Positions 48,543 through 61,700 of a stretch of 64,000 nt of DNA are shown here, in pieces. Where the stretch lies: the NCBI RefSeq assembly GCF_004027225.2, contig NC_044277.2, positions 25,682,995 to 25,746,994 on the forward strand. The letters run 5' to 3'. Source of the DNA: Strigops habroptila (Eukaryota > Chordata > Aves > Psittaciformes > Psittacidae). Below the pieces are notes generated by a model. That model was not told where the DNA came from and ran no database searches. It saw only the letters and a program-made list of their open reading frames with translations. How positions within the stretch are numbered: position 1 is the stretch's first letter; every line of letters begins with the position of its first letter. The translations under genes were made by a program, and so were the position numbers.

Positions 48543-48557
48543 CCGCCCCGCGATTGG
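48543..48557 (-). promoter_or_regulatory. DECR1: GC box and CCAAT box of DECR1
   Basis: On the minus strand CCAAT (48557-48553, in GAAGCCAATCGC) is followed directly by GCGGGGCGG (48551-48543), an Sp1-type box. They lie 62-76 bp upstream of the DECR1 ATG in the correct orientation. Confidence 0.65.
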
Positions 48558-48837
48558 CTTCCCGGGCATGCTGCCTCACCGAGTTGGGTTTTTCAATTGC
48601 AAATTATCCACTATTTGAAGGACACTAAGTACCTAACTTCGTATTTGTCATGTGGGATCTAACCCCAGGAATTGATGTGCCCTCCATACGTGTACCATAG
48701 CTCCTCTCAAGGGGTTCTGCAAATTCTTGGCATGTGTTTTTTGGGGAAAGGGGTCATTTATTTAAGAAACATGAGAAAAGTGGTGGCACAGCAGCCTGCT
48801 AATTGGGATTTCAAACGGGCTAGGTAACACGGCCTGG

Positions 48838-49068
48838 AAAAGGGTAGATTTAGATTAGATATTAGGAAGAAATTCTTTACTGTGAGGGTGGTGAGGCGCT
48901 GGCACGGTGCCCAGAGAAGCTGTGGCTGCCTCATCCCTGGCAGTGTTCAAGGTCAGGTTGGATGAGGCTTGGAGCAATCTGGTCCAGTGTGAGGTGTGCC
49001 TGCCTGTGGCAAGGGGGTTGGAACTGGATGATCTTAAGGTCCTTTCCAACCCAAACCATTCTATGATT
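48838..49068 (+). mobile_element. CR1 LINE 3'-end copy
   Basis: Reads TTTAGATTAGATATTAGGAA, GAAATTCTTTACTGTGAGGG, CTCATCCCTGGCAGTGTTCA, TGATCTTAAGGTCCTTTCCA and ends ACCATTCTATGATT. About 230 bp of the standard CR1 3' region, upstream of and sense to NBN. Confidence 0.95.
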
Positions 49069-49327
49069 TGGAGTGAGATTGTGCTGATTGCATTTACAGG
49101 TGACTCCCAAAGATTCCTCATTTCAAATTTAGCACTGTCAGTAGAGTTCAGGAAAGGCCTGATCAGTGAACATTAAACCATGCTAATCTAAAAGGGATTA
49201 CTTTGAGTTACAAGACATTTATCTGTGATGAGCACATAGACTGTCCAGTCAAAAAGATAACAACTGACTGATATCCAGTCTTCTGCACAGCCTGGGTAAC
49301 AAGGCAGAGAAGCCTGCAGCATCGTAT

Positions 49328-49378
49328 CTGGCCATAAGGAATGGCAGTGTAGTATCTCGCCATAAGGAGTGGCAGGGC
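49328..49378 (+). repeat. Short imperfect direct repeat
   Basis: GTATCTGGCCATAAGGAATG and GTATCTCGCCATAAGGAGTG occur 28 bp apart (start to start) inside an unrecognised stretch. Two mismatches in 20 suggest a local duplication. Confidence 0.7.
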
Positions 49379-52300
49379 AAGGGGGTGGTAGAGTAGCACA
49401 GTAGCTGTAGAAACCTATGGATTCAGTAAAGCTGCAGGTTTTGAGGAGAAGAGATGACACCGACGAAACTACACAGTTACAAAATAGGCATGAAGGATAA
49501 CAAACCTGTTGGTGCGTCTATATTATCAACTTTTGAATTAGGAATGCCAGGCAAACTGAATACACACTGACTGCTATGGGAGTTCAGAGGCATCAGAATT
49601 AAAATCCTACACTTAGTCATCAAAAGACCCTTGCCCAGGTGAAGATCCTTCCTCCGCACAAGCATAGTAACACAAGAGAATGACGCAGCAGATATAATTA
49701 TATGCAAATCACTAACTAATCATTGTAACTGGGAGTGTACTACCTTGTAATTTTTGTGTATAAACATAATGATGAAATTGGCATGGGGTGTGCTAGATTT
49801 GTGCAAATTCCACTTAGCACCCAGCACTGCAATAAAGAAGTGCCTGCTTCTTAATGCTACATTGGTATTATGGAGTTTTATTCTCCTGACTTTTGATGAC
49901 AAAGTGATCAAGAAGATATGACCAAACAAAATTTCAGAAAATGTTTTTCGGCAGCTTTCATCAATGAGGTGCAATTCCTATACCAGACCTGTTATTTTCT
50001 GGTAATAAGAAGAAAGTGGTCTCCAAGACGAGGAAGCAGATAAATTAAAAAAACTGTCATAACACTTTCATGTCTCGTAGTCGAGAAATGTAATTGAAGG
50101 CAGACTACCTGCATTTTGCAGGGAAAATAAATTTGCCTACTAGGCTATTTCTTCACTTTATAAAATCCTACTTCAGTTTGGGTGATGTTTATTTACAAGT
50201 TCAGGAAGAGTTTAAGAATAACTTAACTGAATTATTAAAGCATCCAATCTCTGGTTTAAATTATGTCAGGAGGTTTAAAGTGCAGAAAATATAGGAATTT
50301 TTTTTAAATCTTTTACGGCAATGAGAAATTATAAGACTGTAAATCTGACATATGTAGGGGAAAAAGTAATCAAAACCATAAAACCTAGAAAAGCATGATC
50401 TGAAAGTGTCTTAATGAGCACTAGTCTTCTGCAAAAATAAATTATGCCTCAATAATCCGTTACAGAAGTGCCTAAGGGTAATGTGTATATAAGAGCTGGC
50501 AGGCATGATTTAGACTTTCAATGGTCTGGCCCAGTGGCATAACGTAGAGCTCAGCAGAACTTGAGTCCTCGTTGTAAACTTGCATGCCAGTGCTGTTCCT
50601 GCCACTCAAACTACCTTGACGGAAGAAATTCACAGCACCTATGTTTAAAGATAGTCCAAGAGACTTTTGACACAAAAGGCTACTTAAAGAACAAAACCAA
50701 ACCAAACCAAATTTTAGGTCAGGGATAAAATATCAACATGGAAATAATGCAGACCTACATTTCTGTTAAGGGGAAAAGTTTAATGATAGATCAGCTCAAT
50801 ATTCTGTTTAGATACGGTTTCACAGGGGTTAGTCAACTGTGGTACTATTTCACCAGCTATATGCAAGTTAAACCTGCAGTCCATACAAAAATCTGAAATG
50901 CCTCTTTCTGCTCAGATAGTCTCTGAGTTTTGGACTCAGATGAATCATTTATTTATGAACTAAAAAAAAGGAACAAGTAGAAAACCAACAGATAATAGAA
51001 GACTGATAGGTCAATCAGGATCAGAGAGACAGCAAGAACTCTGTAAGTCTCAAGGTAAATGAGTAGGGAAACATGGTACCAGACTATAAAATAAAATTGG
51101 ATAAATGCATTGAAATTGAAAGTATGAACATTATAATGGGGTTTACAGGATTCATACAGTTTCTTATGATGATGATTTGTCATATGAAGTTGTGATGACA
51201 AAAGCTAATAAGATAAATAAGACATGGAATAATGACAACAATACAGAGAATATGTAGGGACTGTTATATAAAGCTGAGAAATAGTTTCATTTAGGAATTT
51301 AACTCTGTATTTCTGGTCACCTTAACAGAAAACTGACTGAAATTGCAAAATTATGAGGGACTAAAAAAACAAGCACAGATGAAGAAAACTCACAAGAAAA
51401 GAGATTAAGGAGACAGCGACATTTATCTTCAGAGAAGCGCAGGAGGGAAAATATAAAAAGGTATCAAAGTGAACATTTATGGATGAAGGATACTTAAAGT
51501 TGTAACACGTGAAGATTTAACGGATTATGATTCTCCAGAAGCAACATTTCTGACTGACAGCTTGTATTTACATTTCCATATGTTTTAATCTTTTCCTAAT
51601 AGAAAAATGTTATCCCGAGTCCCCCCATTTTAACTGCATGGGTTTTCTTATGCTAAAACATTTTAAATAACTGTGAACATACCTCCAAAAGCCTTCCCTG
51701 TTTTGCAAAGATAAAAGGACAACCAACTACCAAGACTGATCACTTGAGAAACAAGACCATTGCCCAGTAGGAAGAAACCTGCTCTCCCCTTGCTGGCCGG
51801 TGTGATTATGAACATCAGAGCTTTGACACTCTCCTGCTGTGAGCTGCTTAGCACGAGAGAAAATGGGTGTTTGGAGCCATACCTCAAATGGGACCGGAGT
51901 CATGCAGGGATGGCTTCTCTGTACCTGTCCTCTGCTGTGCCTTTCCAGAAAACTCAGTGTAACAGAGCAGCAAGTCTTTGGTAACCTGCCAAGTGGCCTT
52001 CAAACTTCCAGGTGCTTTGCTTTTTTTTGTTTTTGGGTTTGGTTTTTTTTTTTTTTACTTCGAATTTTAGCTAAGTTTATTTATTTTGTTAGGGCACCAT
52101 GAAAGGTAGGTCAGAGGGATACAGCTGCCAGGGTGGTGGCGGTCTCCTCAGGTTTTACCGGCCCTGCCCACCCTCACTCACGCTACCAGCTGCGCCCAGC
52201 CCCCAAGGCCAGGAGCTCCGCCTCTGTTCAGCCCGGGGCTGCCGGTCCCTGCCTAACCTGTTATGGGGCGGGGGGGACCGGCGGTTCCCGGGGGACTAAA

Positions 52301-52404
52301 CGGGGTCTTGGACCGACAGCCGGGCACAGGGGAAGACCAGGAGTGAGGCTGCCGAGACACCAAGGGCCGCGCGACGACCGCGCCCCCTCCATCCTCCCCA
52401 TCTT

Positions 52405-52416
52405 CGCGCATGCGCG
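52405..52416. promoter_or_regulatory. NBN: NRF1-type palindrome upstream of NBN
   Basis: CGCGCATGCGCG is a perfect 12-bp palindrome and fits the known NRF1 recognition pattern (YGCGCATGCGCR). It lies 268 bp upstream of the NBN ATG within the CpG island. Confidence 0.7.
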
Positions 52417-52683
52417 CCGCGGCCGGCTGCTCTGCCTCCCGCCCCCAGGAGCTAGTGCTCACTCTTTTCCTTTCCCTTCCCATCCCTTCCTTCCCGCCCC
52501 GCGGCCGCAGTCCCGGCCGGGGCCTCGTTCGCAGCGACGGGGGCGGGGGCGGACGGGGCGCAGAGGTCCCTGCGGCAGCGAGGGAGGGGGTTTCTCTTCC
52601 TGTCCTGGCGTCGCCCCGCCACGCCGGGCACCCTGAGCGGAGCCCCCCCAGAGCACTGAGGCTTCCCGGGCCCGCTCTCCAGG

Positions 52684-52714
52684 ATGTGGAAGCTGGTGCC
52701 CGCCGCGGGAACAG
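52684..52714 (+). CDS. NBN: NBN exon 1 (coding part)
   Basis: Encodes [10 protein letters not shown] plus one base, donor G|GTGAGG. The MWKL start is the nibrin signature. AGGATGT has A at -3. Confidence 0.95.
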
Positions 52715-55700
52715 GTGAGGGAACGCCAGAGCCCGGCGGGCTGGGCCCGAGCACCGCGGGCGCCGGCCCTTCCCCGCCCTAGCCTGCGCCTATGCGAGTA
52801 CTCGGGTTGAGGGCGCCTCCCACCCTCGGGTTCGTATCCCGCGGCGGCCCGTGAGGCCGGAAGCTCGGGTTCGGTAGTGCCGGCGCCGGGAGCCGATGGT
52901 TGGGCTTCTATGGTGGTCTGCAGTTGGGCTTGCGGGCAGAGCTTCGTTGGCCCGGTGTGGGCCGGTGGTGCCAGAAGTCCTCTGCTCCGGGCGCTCGTCC
53001 GCGGTTGAGCCTCTGATTTTCCCTTGGGCGCTGCGGACCTCAGCTCCCCTTAAATTTAACAGGGTTCTTCGCTCTGCTCACCCGTGTGGGATCCCTTCAG
53101 GTGCAGCTGTAGCCAGTGTAGCAGGTCACAGAGCGCTGCTTTATCGGGGGAGTTGAGCTCTGAGGCAGAAGTCAACCTCAGGAGTTTCTCCTTTAAGAAA
53201 AGATGTCTAAATATTATGTTGATGCTTCAAGGACCAAGCGTCAAACTGAAGACATCAAGCTGTTTCTTGGATGCAGAGTTCTAAAACTGAATTGCCACTG
53301 TGCCTTTTTTCATCAGTTCCCTTATCCACAGGAACTTTGATACATTGATAACTCTGACAATAGGTATCATATAATATACAAATTTCTTCTTCACTTAAAT
53401 GTTTTCTTGTCTGTATAACAAGTAGTCCTAGCACAACTTCATCTGCTTTTTATTTCCTATTTCATTGGAAGTGAATTTTGGTTGTTTGGTTTATCTCGAG
53501 TGGCAATAGTACCTAATTCCATTGAAATGAACTGAGTTATCTCTTACTGCCTGGAAAACTCTTGAGCAAGAGCCAAAACACTGGGATTGTCATTGTGTTC
53601 AGGATGATTGTTTCTGTGCAGTTCACATTTGGAAAGTTACTTGCCCAGGGTTGTTAAGTAGAATTTAATCTGTAGTTATTAATTAATTTTCATCAGTAAA
53701 TGTTTCTGGTTCTGTTGACAAGTAGGTAACACACACCTTTTGGATGTTGTCACTGAAAGCCGCCATGTGGTCTAGATGACAGATGAGCTAAAGAATAGGT
53801 CAAGAATGAGCTAAAGCATAGGTCAGAGACTCAACTTACTAAGTGTCAGTTGATTTACATTGCAGATCTTTTTACATTCATTAGGAGGACATTGAACCTC
53901 TTAATACACTATGTAAATAAATTACATGCCCTCAAAAAATTATGTACCCTTAAAACTTGTGGTTTGGAAAAGCTATCTTACATAGTATCTTTTATAGTAA
54001 TCTTTTTTTTTTTTTCTTCTGTATGTAGCACTTCTATATGTAACACTTAATGTTCAAGAAGTAATACAAGAGAAAAGCAGCAAAGTATTTGTGAAAATAG
54101 GTTGTCCTTAAAATTGTGCTGCCACTTTTTTAACTGGTTTATTATAAAATGTAACTTTTTATAATGGTCAAAGCAAGAGAGAGGGGAAGAAAGAGATTTT
54201 GTCTACAAACTAAGTGGGTAATTTAAGTCAGCCTAATAAATGATGCATGACAAAGTTGAGTTTCACATATACGACAAACGTTTGAATGTTTACTAAGTAC
54301 TTAAGGTATTTGGGGTTTTTTTTTCTACATTAATATTTTTTTATCTCCTGTTTATTTTCAGGAGAGCCATATCGGCTTTTGAGTGGTACAGAATATGTTG
54401 TTGGACGTAAAAACTGTGCAGTTTTAATTCAGCATGATATGTCCATCAGTCGAAGTCATGCGGTTCTGACAGTAAGTCGTCCTGAAACAACCACTGTAAG
54501 TAGCCAGTGTTTTACTGCATTATCAATATGCTGTGTGGATAATTCAGTCTGCTGTGGCCATACATACTCTCATTACAATCTCACTGGTGTTTTATGCTTG
54601 GAGTAGAACCACTGATCATCTCTCTTTTGGGTTTGGTGTTTCTTTTCCACAGGGTTGCTTGTCTATTTTGAGAAATTTAGTGGCATAGTTCTACTGATCC
54701 AAGCTCCCTCTTGAGTGAAGATTCACTAGGAATTTGTATTAAAATAATAATAGCAGGAAAATTATGCAATTAAATTTCATTACATAGACTAGTTTTAGGT
54801 CTGGTTCTGGAAAGTGCTTCAGTTGTCTTACTGCAGGCTTAGTTCGTGTTTCACTGCATTCTGTATTTACTTAGGGGACTGAAAAAAATGTCCAAAGGAC
54901 TGTCACTCATCTGCTGCAATGTTTATGGACATGTTGGAGCCAGTCAGCAGGAATTTCATTTATGTAACCGTACATAGAGTTTGAAGTTAAATACATAAAA
55001 TTTATTTGTCATTTTAATACTCCAGATAGTGTATAACCACGTGTCAAAAATTTCATAGAAACAAGCTGTTAGTGTTCTCATTAGCTTGTGAACCGTTTGG
55101 GAAATACGACAGTGTCTCACCTCTTCTTGAGCTATGCTGGTGTCACCATCCCCTGCAGCTTGTGGAAGACTAGCAGTGCTCAAGGATGGAAGTGAGGGAA
55201 AGTGACTTGGGCACCTATGCCAGGGCTGAATGGTAGGTAAAAGCATCAATAATAAATCTCAGAGCCTTGCTAAACCGCTTTTGCTTTGGGCTGGCAATTG
55301 ATTGACTTGCACAGCTTCCAAAAAGACTCTGTAAGAAGCACAGAACTTGTGAAGCTAAAAATGTGTATGTTTTCCTCTCATTCCTTCACAGTGGAAATAA
55401 GAGGATGTGTAATTACAGGTAGCCAGCCTCATTGTCCAGAGTTTTTATTTAGGATGGTATTCTGTGGGCTTTTTCTTACTCATCTACTGCTTTGATCCAT
55501 AATGGTGGTAACCTGTTTATGAGAAAACTCTCTCATTCTGGTAAACTATAATGGCTTATTTGTGTTCTTATTTTCAGAGCCAATCTCTCTCGGTCCCTAT
55601 ATTAACAGTAACAGATACATCTAAGTATGGTACCTTTGTTAATGGATCAAAACTCAGTGGCACTTCAGTGTCTTTGCAGTCTGGTGACAGAATCAACTTT

Positions 55701-58700
55701 GGAGTCCTTGAGAGCAAGTTTAGGTAAGCACTTTGATTCTAAAATATCAAATAGAAAATTACAGTTTTTGAAAAGAGTATTTTAGCACATCATACAGCTT
55801 GGCAAGTGATGCAAGAGTGATGAGTTTTTAGAAGGCGAAGGAGATGAGTAGTATTTTGCCTGTGTTCCACACCTGGTTTTGCAACAGTTTTCCATTACAT
55901 ATTTTTAGAATATAATTTATTTTGACACTAAGACGTTAAATTGTTTATAGTAAAGCATTGGCAATTTAGAAGACGATGTATCATACACAGTGAGTGTTTT
56001 CAGGCTATCTTAGGTAAAGAACAAAATCCTATAATATAAATGATTATAAAGAAGAGGTGAAAGTTTGGCATAGGAAGAGAGCTTGTCTGAGCCCTTGTTA
56101 GCTGCTGATAATGTAATGAGAAAAGAATTGACATAGCTGGAGGGTGTTTTGTGCAGCACTAGCCATTGAGTGCTTGTTGCTGTGATGTATGCCTGCATTC
56201 TCTTGAGCGAATCCAACTTGTTAGTTTTTCAAATTTAACACGGTAGCCAGTGCTATCTGTTTAAATACATCAAGCATTCCTTGAAATGGCAGGTAAGCAG
56301 AACAAATTCTGATCACCAATAAAATCAGCATTAAAGCAACCAGAAGTTGGCTTTGTTCCTTAAAATTTGACTCATTTGTTTCACTGCTGCTGGCATTATC
56401 TGATTTCCCTTCCATTTATTACAATAAATTGGGTTTGAGTTTTTGAACTCAAAAAATCTACACCACTTAGATTTTTTCTTTTTTTCTTTTTTTTTTTTTT
56501 AAATTCTTATCTACTTGTGGACTGTTTTGTTGAGCATACTTTTGCCTTTCAAAGCACATGCTCAATTTCTTTTAATATTTTCTGACCTTGCAATATTCTT
56601 GAAGCAGTAATTGTATGTGATGTCTGTGAAAGATTCAAAAGTCCTTAGAAATATTTCAGTCAAAATCTTATGTTTTCTGAATAGGAATCAGTATTCAGTT
56701 TCTTTGGGAAATTTTAAAGCCGTCATAGGTCTAAGTAAGAGTATGGGGGTTGGGGAGGGGCTGTGGTTTGTGGTTTTTTGTTGTTGGGTCTTTTTTTTTC
56801 CCCTTCAGATTTCCCTGAGACACAAACATAATAGTTAAATCAGCTTTGTTCATCATGATTGACTAAAATAACTACAGCAATTCTCCCTTGTTTTTTGCAG
56901 AGTAGAGTATGAACCTTTGGTTGTCTGCTCCTCATGTTTAGATGTAGCTCAGAAAACTGCTTTAAATCAAGCCGTCCAGCAGCTTGGAGGCCTTGTAGTG
57001 AATGAATGGACAGAAGACTGTACTCACCTTGTAATGGTGTCAGTAAAAGTAACTGTTAAGGTATGTTGAGCTTTTGCATATTGATGGCATTACTTTGCCA
57101 TTTTCCCATGAATGCAGATTAAATTCTAGACCTGCTCAAGATTTCCCCCACAAAGCTACTAAATCAACTCTTTCATGTTTAGAAAGAGGAGTATGTTGAT
57201 GAAAGGTTGGCGGAGAAGAAAATCAAAAAAGCAAATTTTGAAGACCCTTACTGATTTTCATCAGTTGCCTTTTACATTTTCATAACTTTGGTCAAGACAG
57301 CAATTAAAAGCTAGGCTGTTAGAAACAAACCTGTCCTGGTTTTCAGTAGCAAAAATCAGTATTGCTCTATTTGTGTGACTTTTTCCACATCTAAGATCTT
57401 AAAAACCTAATGTCAGTTGAGCCATATTCTAGCTGAACTTTTTACGTAGAGTAATTATATATTTTTTGTCTTTTCAGACTATATGTGCTTTGATTTGTGG
57501 TCGACCAATTATAAAACCAGAGTTTTTTGTTGAATTAATCAAAGCTATTCAGTCCAGACAGCAGTTGCCAAATCATAAAACGTAAGTATCATGTTTCCAG
57601 TGTCACAGAATTAAATTTGTGATGTAGATTATCAAGTAACTACACGTTTATCTGATCATATTTGACAGAATATGTGATTTACAGTAACTTGTGGAAGAAT
57701 GCTGAATATGACACACATTTTAATATTCAGGCAACTTTCTTGCTCTTATCCCTAGAGGATAGAAACGAGCTCTTGGAACTGAGCATATGCTTAGAGATGT
57801 TACTAGCTCTAAATAGGAACTTGTTTTGTTGATAGGTTTGAAGCAACATTTAAACTCATGGGTGTTTAAATAACACAGGATGTATCTTGGTGATACAGTA
57901 ACATAAAGAAAATTATATTTTTATAAAAGAAATTATGTCAAGCTTATTTCATTATGACATAATTTCCCAGTACAAAGTTACTCAGTTTACTGTAAACTTT
58001 GGTTAAGACAGAGTTAGCCTGGCCATTGACTTCCCTGGAATAGCAGGGGGTTTTAATTATCTGTTAAGAGGTGACATAAGACTAATGTGCATTGGTCTTT
58101 ACTATACGAGAGTAAAATACTCATTGTTTTCATGGTTAAATTAACTTGGAAAGGGAATTCTGACTTTGGAGCAAGTATTGCAGAATACTCCCTTTTGGTT
58201 ATTTTCTCTGTGTAGAAAAGTGTAAAATAATCCTCTTATAGTGTGTGAGAATTTCATCTGAGCCCGTATAGCTAGTATTTTTACCTTGAAAAGGGAGACA
58301 GTTGTGTTTTGGTTTGGCTTGTTTGTTTTGTATGAACACATGATTTATGCAGGTGAGAAGTTTCTATTGTGTATTTTTAAAAGGTAAACTGCATGGGTAA
58401 GTTGTTTGGTTTGGGTTGGGTTTTTGTTTGTTTGTTTGTTTAACTGCTTCTATTCTTCGCATGCTTTGGAAGATACTGGGAAATGAAATACGTAATTGAA
58501 TGGAAATTGTAAGAGTACTTGGCATTTGAAAATAACATGTTGAACTTTTAATGTCAGTTAATAGGGAGAAAATTCTGTGAAATTCATTTAAATACTTTCA
58601 AGATACTATGACTTTTCTGGGTGTATTGTTTTAACCAGGTGGATGTTGGACTCCAGACATTTGAGTTGGGGGAAATAAGTGGTGAAGAAGAGAATCACTG

Positions 58701-61700
58701 TTGGTTTTACATATGTATGGGTATACATGCATAAATATGTGTTAGGGCATAGCAGTTTATTTTCTTTAGTGGGTTTGATGATACCCATTAGTAGAATAGC
58801 TTGAAGAACCAGGGTGAGATGGAAAAGGGCTCCCTAAAATAGAACCAGATGGGTATGTTTCCCTTTCTTAAATATTTTTGCTAACTGTTAAGACCTTTAG
58901 AGGAATTGAGTTGACTAAATGTTAGTGACACTAGCAGTATATCCATCATGTAGCTTTCCGAGAGAGAGTTCTGAGTCAAGCTAAACGAGGCAGCTGGTGT
59001 AATATACAGATCTATATTTAAAATAATTGCAGTATTTTAAACCGGTGATACTTTTAAGATGTAGCTGGTGGGAAGATACTGAAAATTGTTTCAGCAGCTG
59101 TTTGAATTCTATTTTCAAAAATACTTTTAACTTTCACAGGGAATCTCTACATTTTGTATTGTAGCTAGAGCTGACCTGAGCTGGTACACCCACAAGACAC
59201 TGAAAAACTTGGGGCAATACTAGATTGGGAATGAAATAAGAAAGGTATATTGATGTGGTAATGCAGGGTGACACTGTTAATTAAATTTTGATTACTACTG
59301 TAGACTTGATCTCTAAAAAGTCTGAGGGCAGGATAATCTTACAGCTCAAAAATAATTAGACTTCACAGAATTGCAAACCCACAGTTCGCATATCAGTGTG
59401 GGCCTTCTTACTTGAGGCTTTTTATGGTGAAGTATATTACCCCAGTCCTCTGGTACTCTCCGATAACTTATGCAAGGAAGAACAATAACTGAAGATTTTG
59501 CTAATGGCTGCATAAGTGCAGCCCTGCACGAAATGATGTATTTTATTACAGCAGATCAGTGTAAATAGTGCAGGGCTTTGAAAAAGTAGGAAAGTAACTA
59601 AGCCTTTAACTCAACAAGAATCAAAGTCTTTTTATTGAAAGATTTAAGACTGTAGAAGGTCTTTTCTGAGTAACGGTGTTACTATTCAAAGCTTATGGGG
59701 AGAGAGTACAAGGAGCGCTTCAGAATCCTAAAATGGAAAAGGATTACGTTGCCTTTGAGCTTCAATCAGCATTAGATAAGAGTTTCAAAGGAAAATCAAA
59801 CATTTCTTTGAGGAGGAGATGATCAGTTGACGTTTCCTGCTGAAATTAAAATAGGTTTGAAATGTATTTACAGGGAAACTACAGTCAAGTTCCAAAGTAA
59901 TGGCAACTGCTGTTTCTCCCTTTTTTTAATTCATCCTTTGGTCTTTAAAGATTACTTTGTTCCCTGTATTTATCTTAGGTTAGTAACTGTCTCTGTGGGA
60001 CTCAGAAGTCTGGCCTAGTAACTAAAATCCGAGTTGCCCTATTTCTTACAATTAGTAGACTTTATGAGATCTATTTCATTGCAACAATATTTTTGTAAAC
60101 AGACTTGAACAGGTTGCTGAAACTTATCAAATACTCATTTTTCAAAACTTGATGGTTTCAGGCTGGCTTATTTCCATTATATACATAAAGCTTCAGGAGT
60201 TGATTGTGAAAAACACAAAAGAACAAAGATTACTTAAAATTAACTGTAATTACTAAGTACATTTTAGACTATCATAATTGATTTATGTATTTGTATTGTT
60301 CGGTTGATACGCTGGAGGGAAGGGATGCCATCCAGAGGGACCTTGACACGCTTGTGAGGTGGGCCGATGCCAACCTTATGAAGTTTAACCAAGCCAAGTG
60401 TAAGGTCCTACACCTGGGTCAGGGCAATCCCAGGCACTGCTACAGGTTGGGCAGAGAAGGGATTCAGAGCAGCCCTGCAGAGAAGGACTTGGGGGTGTTG
60501 GTTGATGAGAAACTGAACATGAGCCAGCAGTGTGCACTCGCAGCCCAGAAAGCCAACCGCATCCTGGGCTGCATCAAAAGAAGCGTGACCAGCAGGTCAA
60601 AGGAGGTGATCCTGCCCCTCTACTCTGCTCTTGTGAGACCTCACTTGGAGTATTGTGTACAGTTCTGGTGTCCTCAACACAAAAAGGACATGGAGCTGTT
60701 GGAGCGAGTCCAGAGGAGGGCCACGAGGATGATAAGAGGGCTGGAGCACCTCTCGTATGAGGACAGCCTGAGAGAGTTGGGGCTGTTCAGCCTGGAGAAG
60801 AGAAGGCTGTGTGGAGACCTCACAGCAGCCTTCCAGTATCTGAAGGGGGTCTGTAAGGATGCTGGGGAAGGACTCTTCCTTAGGGACTGTAGTGGTAGGA
60901 CAAGGGGTAATGGTTTCAAACTTCAACAGGGGAAGTTTAGATTAGATATAAGGAAGAAGTTCTTTACAGTGAGGGTGGTGAAGCACTGGCATGGGTTGCC
61001 CAGGGAGGTTGTGGATGCTCCATCCCTGGCGGTGTTCAAGGCCAGGTTGGACAGAGCCTTGGACCACGTGGTTTAGGGCAAGGTGTCCCTGCCCATGGCA
61101 GGGAGGTTGGAACTAGATGATCTTAAGGTCCTTTGCAACCCTTACTATTCTATGATTCTATGATTCTATTTGGATGCATTAGTAAATTTACGTATTTATT
61201 CTTGTGTTCATCTGTAAGGTGAATATTCAGTGTCTGAAGAATGTTTATATGTTTACAGATGGTGCATTTTTTCAGAAACTTAAACATTTCATCATTTCAT
61301 GGAGTATGTTTCTTTCTTAGAGTCTGCTAATCTTTGCATATATTAGGAAAAAAAAGATATGTATGTGTATGTATATAAACATGTATAAATGTGATTTATT
61401 GTGCTGTTAAACCAGTTTTGGGGACTGTGTTTTAGCATTTTTTTTTTTTTTCCCCTGCATAGTATTATGAACAGGTTGTGTAATCAGCAGTCACAATAAA
61501 GATAAGTAGTTCTGTGGTCAGCCAAAATACACACATAAACTGCTGATTGGGTACAGACATAGCATAACATGATAAAAATTAACCTGTAGTTTCCCTTTTT
61601 TCTAGCATGGGCCTTCACCTTGCTCTGTCAGAACTGCAGTAGTAGGGAATGTGTGGCTCAAATACCCCGTAAATACTGTCCTGAAATTATCAGTTAGATG

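Larger units (their letters stand above)
48571..52100. other. Intergenic region between DECR1 and NBN
   Basis: About 3.5 kb of AT-rich DNA between the two CpG islands. It holds the CR1 3' end at 48838-49068, a short direct repeat at 49328-49378 and a T/G-rich run at 52021-52057. No gene is recognised. Confidence 0.75.
52100..52960. promoter_or_regulatory. NBN: CpG island over NBN promoter and exon 1
   Basis: GC- and CpG-dense sequence starting after the T/G-rich run at 52057 and fading within NBN intron 1. It contains the CGCGCATGCGCG palindrome at 52405 and several GC boxes (for example GGGGGCGGGGGCGG near 52538). No TATA box is seen. Confidence 0.85.

Noticed and set aside
52099-52754. Open frames up to 167 codons upstream of NBN exon 1
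   Set aside because: Again confined to a CpG island and present on both strands; nothing resembles a protein family.
60597-60926. 109-codon minus-strand frame inside the CR1 copy
   Set aside because: It is the antisense shadow of the CR1 ORF2 region.
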